This document shows positions 27,070 through 35,553 of a stretch of 64,000 nucleotides of DNA, one piece after another; positions within the stretch are counted from its first letter, which is position 1; each line of letters opens with the position of its first letter. The position numbers and the translations under genes are program-made. The DNA lies in contig QCEU01000003.1 in assembly GCA_003280485.1 (NCBI GenBank), positions 91,544-155,543 of the forward strand, written 5' to 3'. The stretch comes from Pelagibacteraceae bacterium AG-359-O02. Lineage in GTDB: Bacteria; Pseudomonadota; Alphaproteobacteria; Pelagibacterales; Pelagibacteraceae. Under the pieces are notes generated by a model that saw only the letters and a list, made by a program, of their open reading frames with translations, was not told where the DNA came from and did no database searches.

Positions 27070-28403
27070 ATAACTTTTTCTTTATCTAACCAACCAACAT
27101 TGAAGTCAGATGTTATAAATTTTTTGTTATTTAGTAAAACTTTATGTAGTTCTATTGTTGTTGTAATTCCTTCAATCACAAACTCATCTAGAGATCTTTG
27201 CATTCTTTGAATTGCTTCTTCTCTGTTTCTTCCATGAGTTATCACTTTACAAACCATACTGTCATAATATGGAGTAATCTTGTATCCTTGGTAGATAGAT
27301 CCATCAACTCTTGTTCTAAAACCAGACGGTTGGTGACACATACCTATTTTACCTGGCGAAGGTTGAAAATTATTACTTGGATCTTCGGCATTAATTCTAC
27401 ATTCAATAGCATGACCTCTCGGGTTTACATCGCTTTGTTTTAATGCAGTATCTCCAGAAAAAGCTATCCATATTTGCTCTTTTATTATGTCAATTCCAGT
27501 TACCATCTCAGTTACTGGATGTTCAACTTGCACCCTAGTATTCATTTCTAAAAAATAGAATTTCCCATCCTCATATATAAATTCCACTGTTCCAGCTCCC
27601 TCATACCCAATTTTACTCACCATGCTGACAGTTCTATCAAATAGATCTTTTCTTATATTATCATCTAAAACTGGACTAGGAGTTTCCTCTATTAGCTTTT
27701 GATGTCTTCGCTGAACAGAACAATCTCTTTCATGTAAATGAACAGTTCTATTTTTACCAGATAAAACTTGTACTTCAATATGCCTTGGGTTTTGAAAAAA
27801 TTTTTCAATATAAACCTCATCATTTCCAAAAAATTTTTTCGCTTCTTGCTTTGCAGTTAAAAATAAAGTTTCAAAATCTTCTAACTTGGTAACTATTTTC
27901 ATTCCTTTTCCACCGCCACCACCAGATGCTTTAATTAAAACTGGAAAACCTATCTTTTGACATATTTTTTTTGCTTCATTAGTATCTTTAATACCACCTT
28001 CTGAACCTTCTATTACTGGAAGCCCGTATTCTTTAGCTACTTTTTTAGCTTCAATTTTATCTCCCATCATTTTTATTAACTTAGATGAAGGACCTATAAA
28101 TTTTATATTATTTTCCTCTAACATTTTTGCGAACTCAAAGTTTTCTGACAAGAAACCATAACCTGGATGGACAGCTTCAGCACCTGTGAGTTCGATAGCT
28201 GACATTATTGCAGGAATATTTAAATAACTAAATGTTGGTTGGTGAGGTCCTACACAAATACTTTCGTCAGCTAATCTAACATGCATACTCTCTCTATCAA
28301 CATCTGAATGAATAGCTACAGTTGCAATCCCCCATTCTTTACATGCTCTTATTATACGAACTGCTATTTCACCTCTGTTAGCTATAAGTATTTTTTTAAA
28401 CAT
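27066..28403 (-). CDS. accC: Acetyl-CoA carboxylase, biotin carboxylase subunit
   Basis: About 445 residues. Carboxylates biotin on AccB with ATP and bicarbonate. ATP-grasp features: KILIANRGEIAVRI at the N-terminus, KASGGGGGKGMKIV, EVYIEKFFQNPRHIEVQVL, HERDCSVQRRHQKLIEE, EMNTRVQVEHPVTE. I start at ATG 28403; an in-frame TTG three bases earlier is also possible. Downstream of accB with only a few bases between, giving the aroQ-accB-accC order seen across bacteria. Confidence 0.97.
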   Translation of the reverse strand: MFKKILIANRGEIAVRIIRACKEWGIATVAIHSDVDRESMHVRLADESICVGPHQPTFSYLNIPAIMSAIELTGAEAVHPGYGFLSENFEFAKMLEENNIKFIGPSSKLIKMMGDKIEAKKVAKEYGLPVIEGSEGGIKDTNEAKKICQKIGFPVLIKASGGGGGKGMKIVTKLEDFETLFLTAKQEAKKFFGNDEVYIEKFFQNPRHIEVQVLSGKNRTVHLHERDCSVQRRHQKLIEETPSPVLDDNIRKDLFDRTVSMVSKIGYEGAGTVEFIYEDGKFYFLEMNTRVQVEHPVTEMVTGIDIIKEQIWIAFSGDTALKQSDVNPRGHAIECRINAEDPSNNFQPSPGKIGMCHQPSGFRTRVDGSIYQGYKITPYYDSMVCKVITHGRNREEAIQRMQRSLDEFVIEGITTTIELHKVLLNNKKFITSDFNVGWLDKEKVI

Positions 28404-28407
28404 CAAT

Positions 28408-28830
28408 TCAATTTAGAGTCGCAATAGTCTGACCAAACTCTACAGGCTGGCCATCTTCGACACTAATTTCTTTCACAACTCCATCAAGTGGGCTTGGAAC
28501 ATGATTCATAGTTTTCATTGCTTCAACAATCATAACTGTATCACCTTTCTTAATTTTTTGACCTACCTCTATAAATTTTTTTCCTCCTGGTTCTGGAGCT
28601 AGGTAAGCAGTGCCTATTATAGGTGAAGTAATTTTTTTAGAGTTATCAATTGAAACTTCTTCTTTTATAATCTTTCTCTCAATAGCAGGTGCTACGGCTT
28701 CTATATTTTTTGTTACTCTAGATTTTGAAACTTTTACCTTAATATCTTTTTCAGTGTACTCAATTTCAGTAAGATTAAACTCATCTAAATAATCATTTAG
28801 TTCTTTAATAATATTTTTGTTAATTTTCAT
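28408..28830 (-). CDS. accB: Biotin carboxyl carrier protein of acetyl-CoA carboxylase
   Basis: 140 residues. The C-terminal biotinyl domain has the biotinylated Lys in VEAMKTMNHV and ends DGQPVEFGQTIATLN. The thumb-like SPIIGTAYLAPEPGGKKF segment precedes it; the N-terminal half is a charged helix and linker (Ala/Pro-poor compared with E. coli). It overlaps the end of aroQ by 11 bases. Carries CO2 between biotin carboxylase and carboxyltransferase (AccA/AccD, not in the window). Confidence 0.96.
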   Translation of the reverse strand: MKINKNIIKELNDYLDEFNLTEIEYTEKDIKVKVSKSRVTKNIEAVAPAIERKIIKEEVSIDNSKKITSPIIGTAYLAPEPGGKKFIEVGQKIKKGDTVMIVEAMKTMNHVPSPLDGVVKEISVEDGQPVEFGQTIATLN

Positions 28831-29263
28831 TTTTTATGATTTCATGCATAGAGTTTATGGCTAAAATATAGCCATTAATTCCAAGTCCACAAATTATACC
28901 AGTAACGACTGCGCTTATAAGCGATTTATGCCTAAAATCTTCTCTTTTATAAATATTTGATATGTGAAGTTCTATGATAGGTTTTTTAAAAATACTTAAT
29001 GCATCTCTAATAGCAACTGATGTATGACTGTATCCAGCAGCATTAATTATAATTCCATCGCATGTTTTTCGGGCATCTTGAATAATATTGACAATATCTC
29101 CCTCAACATTTGATTGTTTCATTTCTACATCGATATTTAAATCTTTTGCTCTTTTAAGACAAATTTCCTCAAGATATTTATAGTCCTTGCTACCATATTG
29201 AGTTTGTTCTCTTTCTCCTAATAGATTAAGATTGGGACCATTAATTATTATTAATTTACTCAT
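28820..29263 (-). CDS. aroQ: 3-dehydroquinate dehydratase, type II
   Basis: 147 residues, third step of the shikimate pathway. Signature residues: NGPNLNLLGEREQTQYG with the catalytic Arg and Tyr, NAAGYSHTSVAIRDAL, and ELHISNIYKREDFRHKS with the catalytic His. It leads aroQ-accB-accC. Its start codon is separated by only 16 bases from the divergent thiS start. Confidence 0.96.
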   Translation of the reverse strand: MSKLIIINGPNLNLLGEREQTQYGSKDYKYLEEICLKRAKDLNIDVEMKQSNVEGDIVNIIQDARKTCDGIIINAAGYSHTSVAIRDALSIFKKPIIELHISNIYKREDFRHKSLISAVVTGIICGLGINGYILAINSMHEIIKNEN

Positions 29264-29279
29264 TGAAACTTTATATTAT

Positions 29280-29498
29280 ATGAATAAAAAAAATAAAATA
29301 AAAATAGTAGTCAATGGCAAGCTTTTAAGTGTAAATCTAAAATTTTCTTTAAAAAATCTTATCGAAAAGTTAAAAACCCCGATTAATAAAGTAGCTATAG
29401 AATTAAATGAGGAAATAGTTGATAAAAAAAAATTAAATAAAATTTTTTTAAAAAATAAAGATAAAATAGAAATTGTACATTTTATAGGCGGTGGGTAA
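29280..29498 (+). CDS. thiS: Sulfur carrier protein ThiS
   Basis: 72 residues from the ATG starting MNKKNKIKIVVNGK; an upstream in-frame ATG would overlap aroQ and lacks family similarity. Ubiquitin-like beta-grasp protein ending in the Gly-Gly-Gly tail (VHFIGGG) whose C-terminal carboxylate becomes a thiocarboxylate and donates sulfur to the thiazole of thiamine. Stop overlaps the thiG start (TAATG). A slightly long GGG rather than GG end. Confidence 0.9.
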   Translation: MNKKNKIKIVVNGKLLSVNLKFSLKNLIEKLKTPINKVAIELNEEIVDKKKLNKIFLKNKDKIEIVHFIGGG

Positions 29499-30271
29499 TG
29501 AAATCAGATATTTTAAAAATTGCAAATAAGAAATTCAAATCTAGACTTATTGTCGGCACTGGAAAATATAAAAGCATGAAAGAGTGTGCAAATGCAATTA
29601 AAATTTCAGGTGCTGAAATTGTGACAGTTGCTGTTAGAAGAGTAAATATATCTGACAAATCTAAACCATTATTGATGGATTATATTGACCCAAAAAAAAT
29701 AATGTACTTACCAAATACAGCGGGATGTTTTACTTCAAGAGATGCTTTAAGAACATTAAGACTTGCCAGAGAAATTGGAGGTTGGAGAATAGTTAAATTA
29801 GAGGTTTTAGGAGATAAGAAAAATTTATTCCCAGATATGATTGAAACTTTAAAATCAACAGAAGTTTTAAGCAAAGAGGGCTTTAAAGTAATGGTGTATT
29901 GTAATGATGATCCTCTTATGTGTAAGAGACTAGAAAATTCTGGAGCTTCAGCTATTATGCCACTTGCGGCACCTATAGGCTCTGGTCTAGGAATTCAAAA
30001 TATAACAAATATAAAAATTTTGAGAAATCAAACTAAAGTTCCTCTGATAATTGATGCAGGAATTGGTCAAGCATCAGACGCTGTTGAAGCAATGGAAATA
30101 GGTTGCGATGCAGTGTTGATTAACACAGCAATCGCAAAAGCTAAAGAACCTTACCAAATGGCAGAGGCAATGAAATACGCAGTAATTGCAGGCAGAAAAT
30201 CTTTTCTTTCAGGAAGAATTATGCCAAATTTACTTGGATCACCTTCTACAACGAAAAAAGGACTAATTTAA
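29498..30271 (+). CDS. thiG: Thiazole synthase
   Basis: 257 residues. Condenses DXP, thiocarboxylated ThiS and dehydroglycine to the thiazole phosphate of thiamine. RLIVGTGKYKS at the N-terminus, Schiff-base Lys K100 in RIVKLEVLGD, PLAAPIGSGLGIQN, and IDAGIGQASDAVEAMEIGCDAVLINTAIA phosphate-binding region are all present. Partner ThiS is directly upstream. SAR11 bacteria are known to lack thiC and need a pyrimidine precursor, which is consistent with keeping thiazole synthesis but cannot be tested here. Ends 9 bases into convergent rng. Confidence 0.95.
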   Translation: MKSDILKIANKKFKSRLIVGTGKYKSMKECANAIKISGAEIVTVAVRRVNISDKSKPLLMDYIDPKKIMYLPNTAGCFTSRDALRTLRLAREIGGWRIVKLEVLGDKKNLFPDMIETLKSTEVLSKEGFKVMVYCNDDPLMCKRLENSGASAIMPLAAPIGSGLGIQNITNIKILRNQTKVPLIIDAGIGQASDAVEAMEIGCDAVLINTAIAKAKEPYQMAEAMKYAVIAGRKSFLSGRIMPNLLGSPSTTKKGLI

Positions 30272-32032
30272 TTTTTTTTTATTATTTCTTTTCTTTTTAA
30301 ATTTTTTCCTTTTAAAATTTGTCTTTTTACCTTTTTTTGGATCTAAATTTTTCTCAATTTTCTCATCAGTAATTTTCTGCAAATTCTCAAATTTTTCAAT
30401 TTTTTCTAATACTTTACCTAATTTAGATTTAAGCTCTATACTATAATCTTGTAAACCTAAGTCCTGGCCATTTGTAAGATTAATTTTAACCTTATTTTTT
30501 TTTTTAAAATAATCTAAATCATCAGAGAAATATGTTTCAATATAATTTAGTATTTTTTCATTTACATTTACTTCGACAATTTTAGCACTAGTTTCAAATA
30601 TCTTTATTTCAATTAACTTAATTACTTTTAAAGCCAAGGTTTCGTTGGTTAATTTAATTGACCATTTAATATTACTTTCCCTTAATCTTTGTCTAGACAT
30701 TTCAAGTAAACCAAAATTACTAATTCTTCCAATTTGGATTCTCGCACGATCGTTTCTACATCTTTCTTTTAATCTTCTTTCTACCTGTTTTCGATTATTA
30801 AAGCTTAGCATATCTATAAAATCAATTATTATTAAACCAGATAAATCTCTAATTTTTATTTGTCTAGCTATTTCCTCTGCTGCTTCAAGGTTAGTATCTA
30901 AAGCTGTGCTTTCAACATTTTTTTGTTTGATTGATTTACCTGAATTAATATCAATAGAAACTAAAGCTTCTGTTGGATTTATAACAAGATAGCCCCCAGA
31001 ACTAAGTTTTACTTCTGTTTTAAAGATTTCAAAAAGTTTTTTTTCAATATTCTCTTTAAAAAATAAAGGAATTTTTTCTCTAAATTTTTTTACTTTCTTC
31101 AATTGTTTAGGCATCATAAGTTTCATGTAATTTTTAGCTTTTTGATAACCCTCGTTACCTTCTACTATGATATTTTGGGTTTGATCATCATACATGTCTC
31201 TTATACTTCTCTTAATAATATCACTTTCCTGATGTATCAAAGAGGGTGCAATAGAATTTAAAGCATTATCTTTAATAGAGTTCCAAACTGTAATTAAATT
31301 CTTTAGGTCTCCATCTATTTCATTTTTAGTTTTGTTAGACCCAGCAGTTCTAACAATAATTCCCATCTCTTTTGGAATTTCGATTTCATTTAAAATTTTC
31401 CTTATTTTTTTTCTGTCACCAGGGTTAAATATTTTTCTTGATATACCTCCTCCTTTAGCTGTATTAGGCATAAGAACAATATATTTTCCTGCAATACTTA
31501 TAAATGTACTAAGTGCTGCCCCTTTAAATCCTCTTTCATCTTTTAAAACTTGTACTAATATAACTTGATTTGGTTTTATAACTTCTTGAATTTTATATCT
31601 TTTGGACGGAAACTTTTTTTCATTATTAGTTTTCTCTTTATTATCATCTTCTAGTTTCTCAACTGGATCATTAATCTTTATTTCATCATTTCCCTCTAAG
31701 ATTTGATTTTCATTATTTTCACCTTGTTTTGAAAGTTCTTCTCTTACTTTTTTCTCTTCCTCTTTTATTTTTTCTAAATCACTTTGCGGGAGTTGATAGT
31801 AATCAGACTGAATATCATTAAAAGACAAAAACCCATGTCTATCCCTTCCAAAATCTACAAATGCTGCTTGAAGAGATGGTTCAATTCTACTTACTTTTCC
31901 TAGATAAATATTATTCTTTATTAATGTGTTGTTAATGCTTTCATATTCATAGTCTTCAATATGATTATCATTTTTAAGAACGACTCTTGTTTCATTTGGA
32001 TGCGATGCATCGATGTATAAATTTTTTGACAT
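30263..32032 (-). CDS. rng: Ribonuclease E/G family endoribonuclease
   Basis: 589 residues. N-terminal S1 domain (YLGKVSRIEPSLQAAFVDFG) interrupted by a ~65-residue acidic/Lys insertion (about 85-150), as in alphaproteobacterial RNase E, then the RNase H- and DNase I-like catalytic parts with metal-binding Asp residues in SIDINSGKS and IIIDFIDML. The Cys-Pro-x-Cys zinc-link that joins RNase E dimers is absent: after SRQRLRES the sequence runs on with no Cys. A Lys-rich tail (about 565-589) replaces the long scaffold domain of E. coli RNase E. Processes or degrades RNA; E versus G cannot be settled by sequence alone. Confidence 0.9.
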   Translation of the reverse strand: MSKNLYIDASHPNETRVVLKNDNHIEDYEYESINNTLIKNNIYLGKVSRIEPSLQAAFVDFGRDRHGFLSFNDIQSDYYQLPQSDLEKIKEEEKKVREELSKQGENNENQILEGNDEIKINDPVEKLEDDNKEKTNNEKKFPSKRYKIQEVIKPNQVILVQVLKDERGFKGAALSTFISIAGKYIVLMPNTAKGGGISRKIFNPGDRKKIRKILNEIEIPKEMGIIVRTAGSNKTKNEIDGDLKNLITVWNSIKDNALNSIAPSLIHQESDIIKRSIRDMYDDQTQNIIVEGNEGYQKAKNYMKLMMPKQLKKVKKFREKIPLFFKENIEKKLFEIFKTEVKLSSGGYLVINPTEALVSIDINSGKSIKQKNVESTALDTNLEAAEEIARQIKIRDLSGLIIIDFIDMLSFNNRKQVERRLKERCRNDRARIQIGRISNFGLLEMSRQRLRESNIKWSIKLTNETLALKVIKLIEIKIFETSAKIVEVNVNEKILNYIETYFSDDLDYFKKKNKVKINLTNGQDLGLQDYSIELKSKLGKVLEKIEKFENLQKITDEKIEKNLDPKKGKKTNFKRKKFKKKRNNKKKLN

Positions 32033-32115
32033 AAATTTTGATTATTTTTCATTAGTTTAATTTTTTAAATTCAGTGCCTTAACTTTAACAAATTCAATCA
32101 ATAAATTAAACTAAA

Positions 32116-34455
32116 ATGAGTAATATAATTAAAAAACTATTTCTATTATTTGCATTATTTTCATTATTAGGCCTTGTATTTATCTTTTCAATTCTTTGGT
32201 CTTATTCAAATAAATTACCAGATTATAAATTTTTAAAAAATTACAAACCACCAGTATCGAGTAAAGTGTACTCTGGAAAAGGCGTTTTGATTAGTGATTT
32301 TTCAACAGAAAAAAGAATATTTATACCATACAATACAATTCCAAAAAAAATAATATATTCTTTTCTATCTTCTGAGGATAAGAATTTTTTTAAACACCCT
32401 GGTGTTGATGCTAAGGGTGTTTTAAGAGCTATTAAAAATAATATTTTAAATTTAATAAAATCTAATAGGTTAGAAGGTGCCTCAACTATAACTCAACAGG
32501 TTGCTAAAAATTTTTTGTTATCTAATGAAGTAAGTTTAGACAGAAAAATTAAAGAGGCAATTTTGGCTTTTAGAATTGAAAGAGTTTTATCTAAAGAAAG
32601 AATATTAGAACTTTATTTAAATCAAATTTATTTAGGAGAAGGATCATATGGAATTGCATCCGCAAGTCTTAGATATTTTGATAAACCAATTGGACAATTA
32701 AATTATTCTGAGGCAGCTCTATTAGCTGCATTACCGAAAGCTCCTAGCAAGTATAATCCATATAAAAATAAAGAATTAGCAACTTATAGAAGAAATTTAG
32801 TAATTAAAAATCTTTATGATAACTCTTACATTTCTAAAGAAAAATACGATGAGTTAATTAATTCAGAAGTTATTTTAAAAAAGAGAAAAAGAATTTTCTT
32901 AGAAGATACAAGATACTTTTTAGAGGAAATAAGAAAAAAAGTAATTCAGGATTATGGTTATGATAAAGTTCATAAACAAGGATTTAATATAAAAACCCCT
33001 CTTAATTTAGAACTTCAAAATTTAGCTTCTGCGTCATTAAGAAAAGGATTAATAGATTATGATAAAAGAAAGGGTTGGCGTGGACCTTTAGATAATAGGA
33101 AGGAAAAAGATTGGACAAAGAATTTAGATAAGTTCAATTTAGAAAAAACAATTGGTTGGGACATTGCAATTATAAAAAGAATAGACAAATTTGAAACTGT
33201 GATACAGACTTCAAAAAAAGAAAATGGAGTAATAAGCTATGATGATATTAATTGGACAAGAAAAAATTTTGAACAAATTTTTAAAATCAATGATCTTATT
33301 TATGTGAAGAAAATTTCTGATGGAATATTTAGTCTAAGACAGTTACCAAATGTTAATGGTGGGCTGGTTGTAATGGATCCTTATAGCGGCAGAGTATTAG
33401 CAATGGCAGGTGGTTTTAGTTTTAAAAAAAGTGAATTTAATAGAGTTTCACAAGCAAAGAGGCAGCCTGGATCTGCTTTTAAGCCGTTTATATATGCTCT
33501 TGCGCTAGAAAATAATTACACACCATCTTCTTTAATTCTAGATGCACCAATTGTTCTTGATCAAGGACAGGATCTCAAAATGTGGAAACCAGAAAACTAT
33601 GGAAAAAAATTTTATGGTCTTTCTACATTAAGAACTGGCGTAGAAAAATCTAGAAACCTTATGACAGTAAGAATTTCTCAGGAATTAGGAATAGATAAGA
33701 TCATTAACTTTTCAAAAAAACTTAATATATATGATAATCCTGATGAACTTCTTTCAGTCTCTCTTGGTTCAGCAGAAACAACGTTGTTGAATATCACTAG
33801 TGCCTACTGTTCTTTTGTAAATGGAGGTAAGTTAGTTACTCCAATCATGATTGATAGAATTCAGGATAGTGAGGGAATTACATTTTTTAATAACGAAAAA
33901 AGATTTTGTGAAAATTGTGATAAAATTTCATATGAGGGAAAAAATATACCTGTAATAAAAAGTAATTTTAAGCAAATTTTTTCTCCTCAAACAGCATATC
34001 AAATGACATCTATACTAGAAGGAGCTATTCAAAGAGGTACAGGAAAAAATCTCCGTGATTTAAAATTACAACTAGCTGGAAAGACAGGGACAACTAATAA
34101 CAATACCGATACTTGGTTTATTGGATTTACCTCAAATTTAGTTGTTGGAGTTTATGTGGGTTATGATAACCCTAAAAGATTAGGTAAATACGAGACTGGC
34201 TCTAAAACTGCCTTACCAATTTTTAAAGATTTTATTAAAAAAGCAGTAAATAATTACGAAGCAAGACCATTTAAAATTGCTAAGGGAATAAAAATGATGG
34301 TTATTGATGCAGAGACTGGAAAAAAGGCAGATTTTGGATCAAAAAAAACAATTATTGAGTCCTACAAAAAAGAAAAAATTGAAAATCAGATATATATTAG
34401 TAATTATAAATATAATTCTGATAAATTAAAAAATAATATTTTAAAATTTTACTAA
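32116..34455 (+). CDS. mrcA: Class A penicillin-binding protein 1A
   Basis: 779 residues. N-terminal anchor helix (about 8-30), glycosyltransferase GT51 domain (SSEDKNFFKHPGVD, GASTITQQVAKNF, KEAILAFRIERVLSKERILELYLNQIYLG), then a transpeptidase domain with active-site S in RQPGSAFKPFIYA, the SRN triad motif in EKSRNLMT and KTGTTNN. Builds and crosslinks peptidoglycan. Stop overlaps the prfB start (TAATG), so the two may be translationally coupled. Confidence 0.96.
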   Translation: MSNIIKKLFLLFALFSLLGLVFIFSILWSYSNKLPDYKFLKNYKPPVSSKVYSGKGVLISDFSTEKRIFIPYNTIPKKIIYSFLSSEDKNFFKHPGVDAKGVLRAIKNNILNLIKSNRLEGASTITQQVAKNFLLSNEVSLDRKIKEAILAFRIERVLSKERILELYLNQIYLGEGSYGIASASLRYFDKPIGQLNYSEAALLAALPKAPSKYNPYKNKELATYRRNLVIKNLYDNSYISKEKYDELINSEVILKKRKRIFLEDTRYFLEEIRKKVIQDYGYDKVHKQGFNIKTPLNLELQNLASASLRKGLIDYDKRKGWRGPLDNRKEKDWTKNLDKFNLEKTIGWDIAIIKRIDKFETVIQTSKKENGVISYDDINWTRKNFEQIFKINDLIYVKKISDGIFSLRQLPNVNGGLVVMDPYSGRVLAMAGGFSFKKSEFNRVSQAKRQPGSAFKPFIYALALENNYTPSSLILDAPIVLDQGQDLKMWKPENYGKKFYGLSTLRTGVEKSRNLMTVRISQELGIDKIINFSKKLNIYDNPDELLSVSLGSAETTLLNITSAYCSFVNGGKLVTPIMIDRIQDSEGITFFNNEKRFCENCDKISYEGKNIPVIKSNFKQIFSPQTAYQMTSILEGAIQRGTGKNLRDLKLQLAGKTGTTNNNTDTWFIGFTSNLVVGVYVGYDNPKRLGKYETGSKTALPIFKDFIKKAVNNYEARPFKIAKGIKMMVIDAETGKKADFGSKKTIIESYKKEKIENQIYISNYKYNSDKLKNNILKFY

Positions 34456-35553
34456 TGGAACAAGAAATCGAAAAATTTAAATCTGACGTGATCAAAATCA
34501 ATCAAAGAATAAAGGAGTTTCTTTGAAACGCAAAATATTAAATCCAAAAGAGATAAACTTAATATTCTTATAGAAAAACCAAATTTCTGGGACGATAGAA
34601 AGCAAGCTGAAAGAATTTTAAAAGAAAAAAAAGGATACGATGATCTATTAGATACTCATAAACAATCAGAGAATGAGATTAACGATTTAAACGAGATTTT
34701 CAATTTAGCTAGCGAGGAAAATGACAAACAACTTATTCAGGAAACTCTGGATAAATTTGCTAATCTTAAAAGAGTATTTAAAAAACTTGAAATTAAATGT
34801 TTTTTGTCGAATGAAAATGACACACTAGATAGTTATCTAGAATTTCATGCAGGTGCTGGTGGTACAGAAAGTCAAGATTGGGCAGCAATGCTAAGAAGAA
34901 TGTATATGAAGTGGGCAACTGATCAAGGTCATAAAGTGGAGCTAATTAGTGAACATAAAGGAGATGAGGCAGGAGTAAAATCATCTGTAATAAAAATTTC
35001 TGGAGAATACATTTATGGTTTTTTAAAATCAGAGTCTGGAATTCATCGTTTAGTTAGAATATCACCATTTGACTCTGGGGCTAGAAGACATACAAGCTTT
35101 GCAAGTGTTTGGGTTTATCCAGTAATTAGTGAAGATATAGATATAGAAATATTGGATAAAGATTTAAGAATAGATACATACAGGTCAAGTGGAGCCGGTG
35201 GACAGCATGTTAATACTACTGATAGCGCTGTAAGAATTACTCATATTCCAAGTAAAATTGTTGTTCAATGTCAAAATGAAAGATCACAACATAAAAATAA
35301 AGAAACTTGCATGAACATGCTTAAAGCAAGACTTTATGAACACGAAATACAAAAGAGAAAAAAAGAGAGTGATAATATTGAAAGTTCAAAATCAGAAATT
35401 GGTTGGGGACATCAAATAAGATCATATGTATTACATCCTTATAGAATGGTGAAAGATAACAGAACTAACTATGAAAATTCAAATCCAGATAAGGTATTAG
35501 ATGGAGAAATTGATGAATTTTTAGAAAACTCTTTATATAAAATAAATGCGTAA
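34455..35553 (+). CDS. prfB: Peptide chain release factor 2 (programmed +1 frameshift)
   Basis: Translation starts at the ATG overlapping the mrcA stop, reads 23 codons to an in-frame TGA (34524-34526), then shifts +1 and continues for 342 codons, giving 365 residues, the same length as E. coli RF2. RF2 recognises UAA/UGA. Downstream domains show the codon-recognition tripeptide SPF (VRISPFDSG) and the peptidyl-hydrolysis GGQ (SSGAGGQHVNTTDSAVR). Because the gene is split across two frames, gene callers tend to report only the part from about 34804; the true N-terminal domain (RIKEFLETQNIKSKRDK...) lies before it. Confidence 0.95.
34511..34526 (+). promoter_or_regulatory. prfB autoregulatory frameshift site
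   Basis: The sequence AAAGGAG TTT CTT TGA A reproduces the classical element: a Shine-Dalgarno-like AAGGAG three bases before the slippery CTT, followed by the in-frame TGA. When RF2 is scarce the ribosome stalls at TGA, slips CTT to TTT, and continues in +1 (next codon GAA). The layout and spacing match the E. coli element. Confidence 0.93.

Noticed and set aside
30645..30992. 115-residue plus-strand frame inside the RNase E/G gene
   Set aside because: Antisense to the conserved catalytic region, hydrophobic low-complexity product, no ribosome binding site.
34804..35553. prfB as a gene starting at 34804, or as a broken gene
   Set aside because: The frame before it holds the N-terminal RF2 domain joined by the classical CTT TGA frameshift site, and the rebuilt protein has normal length.
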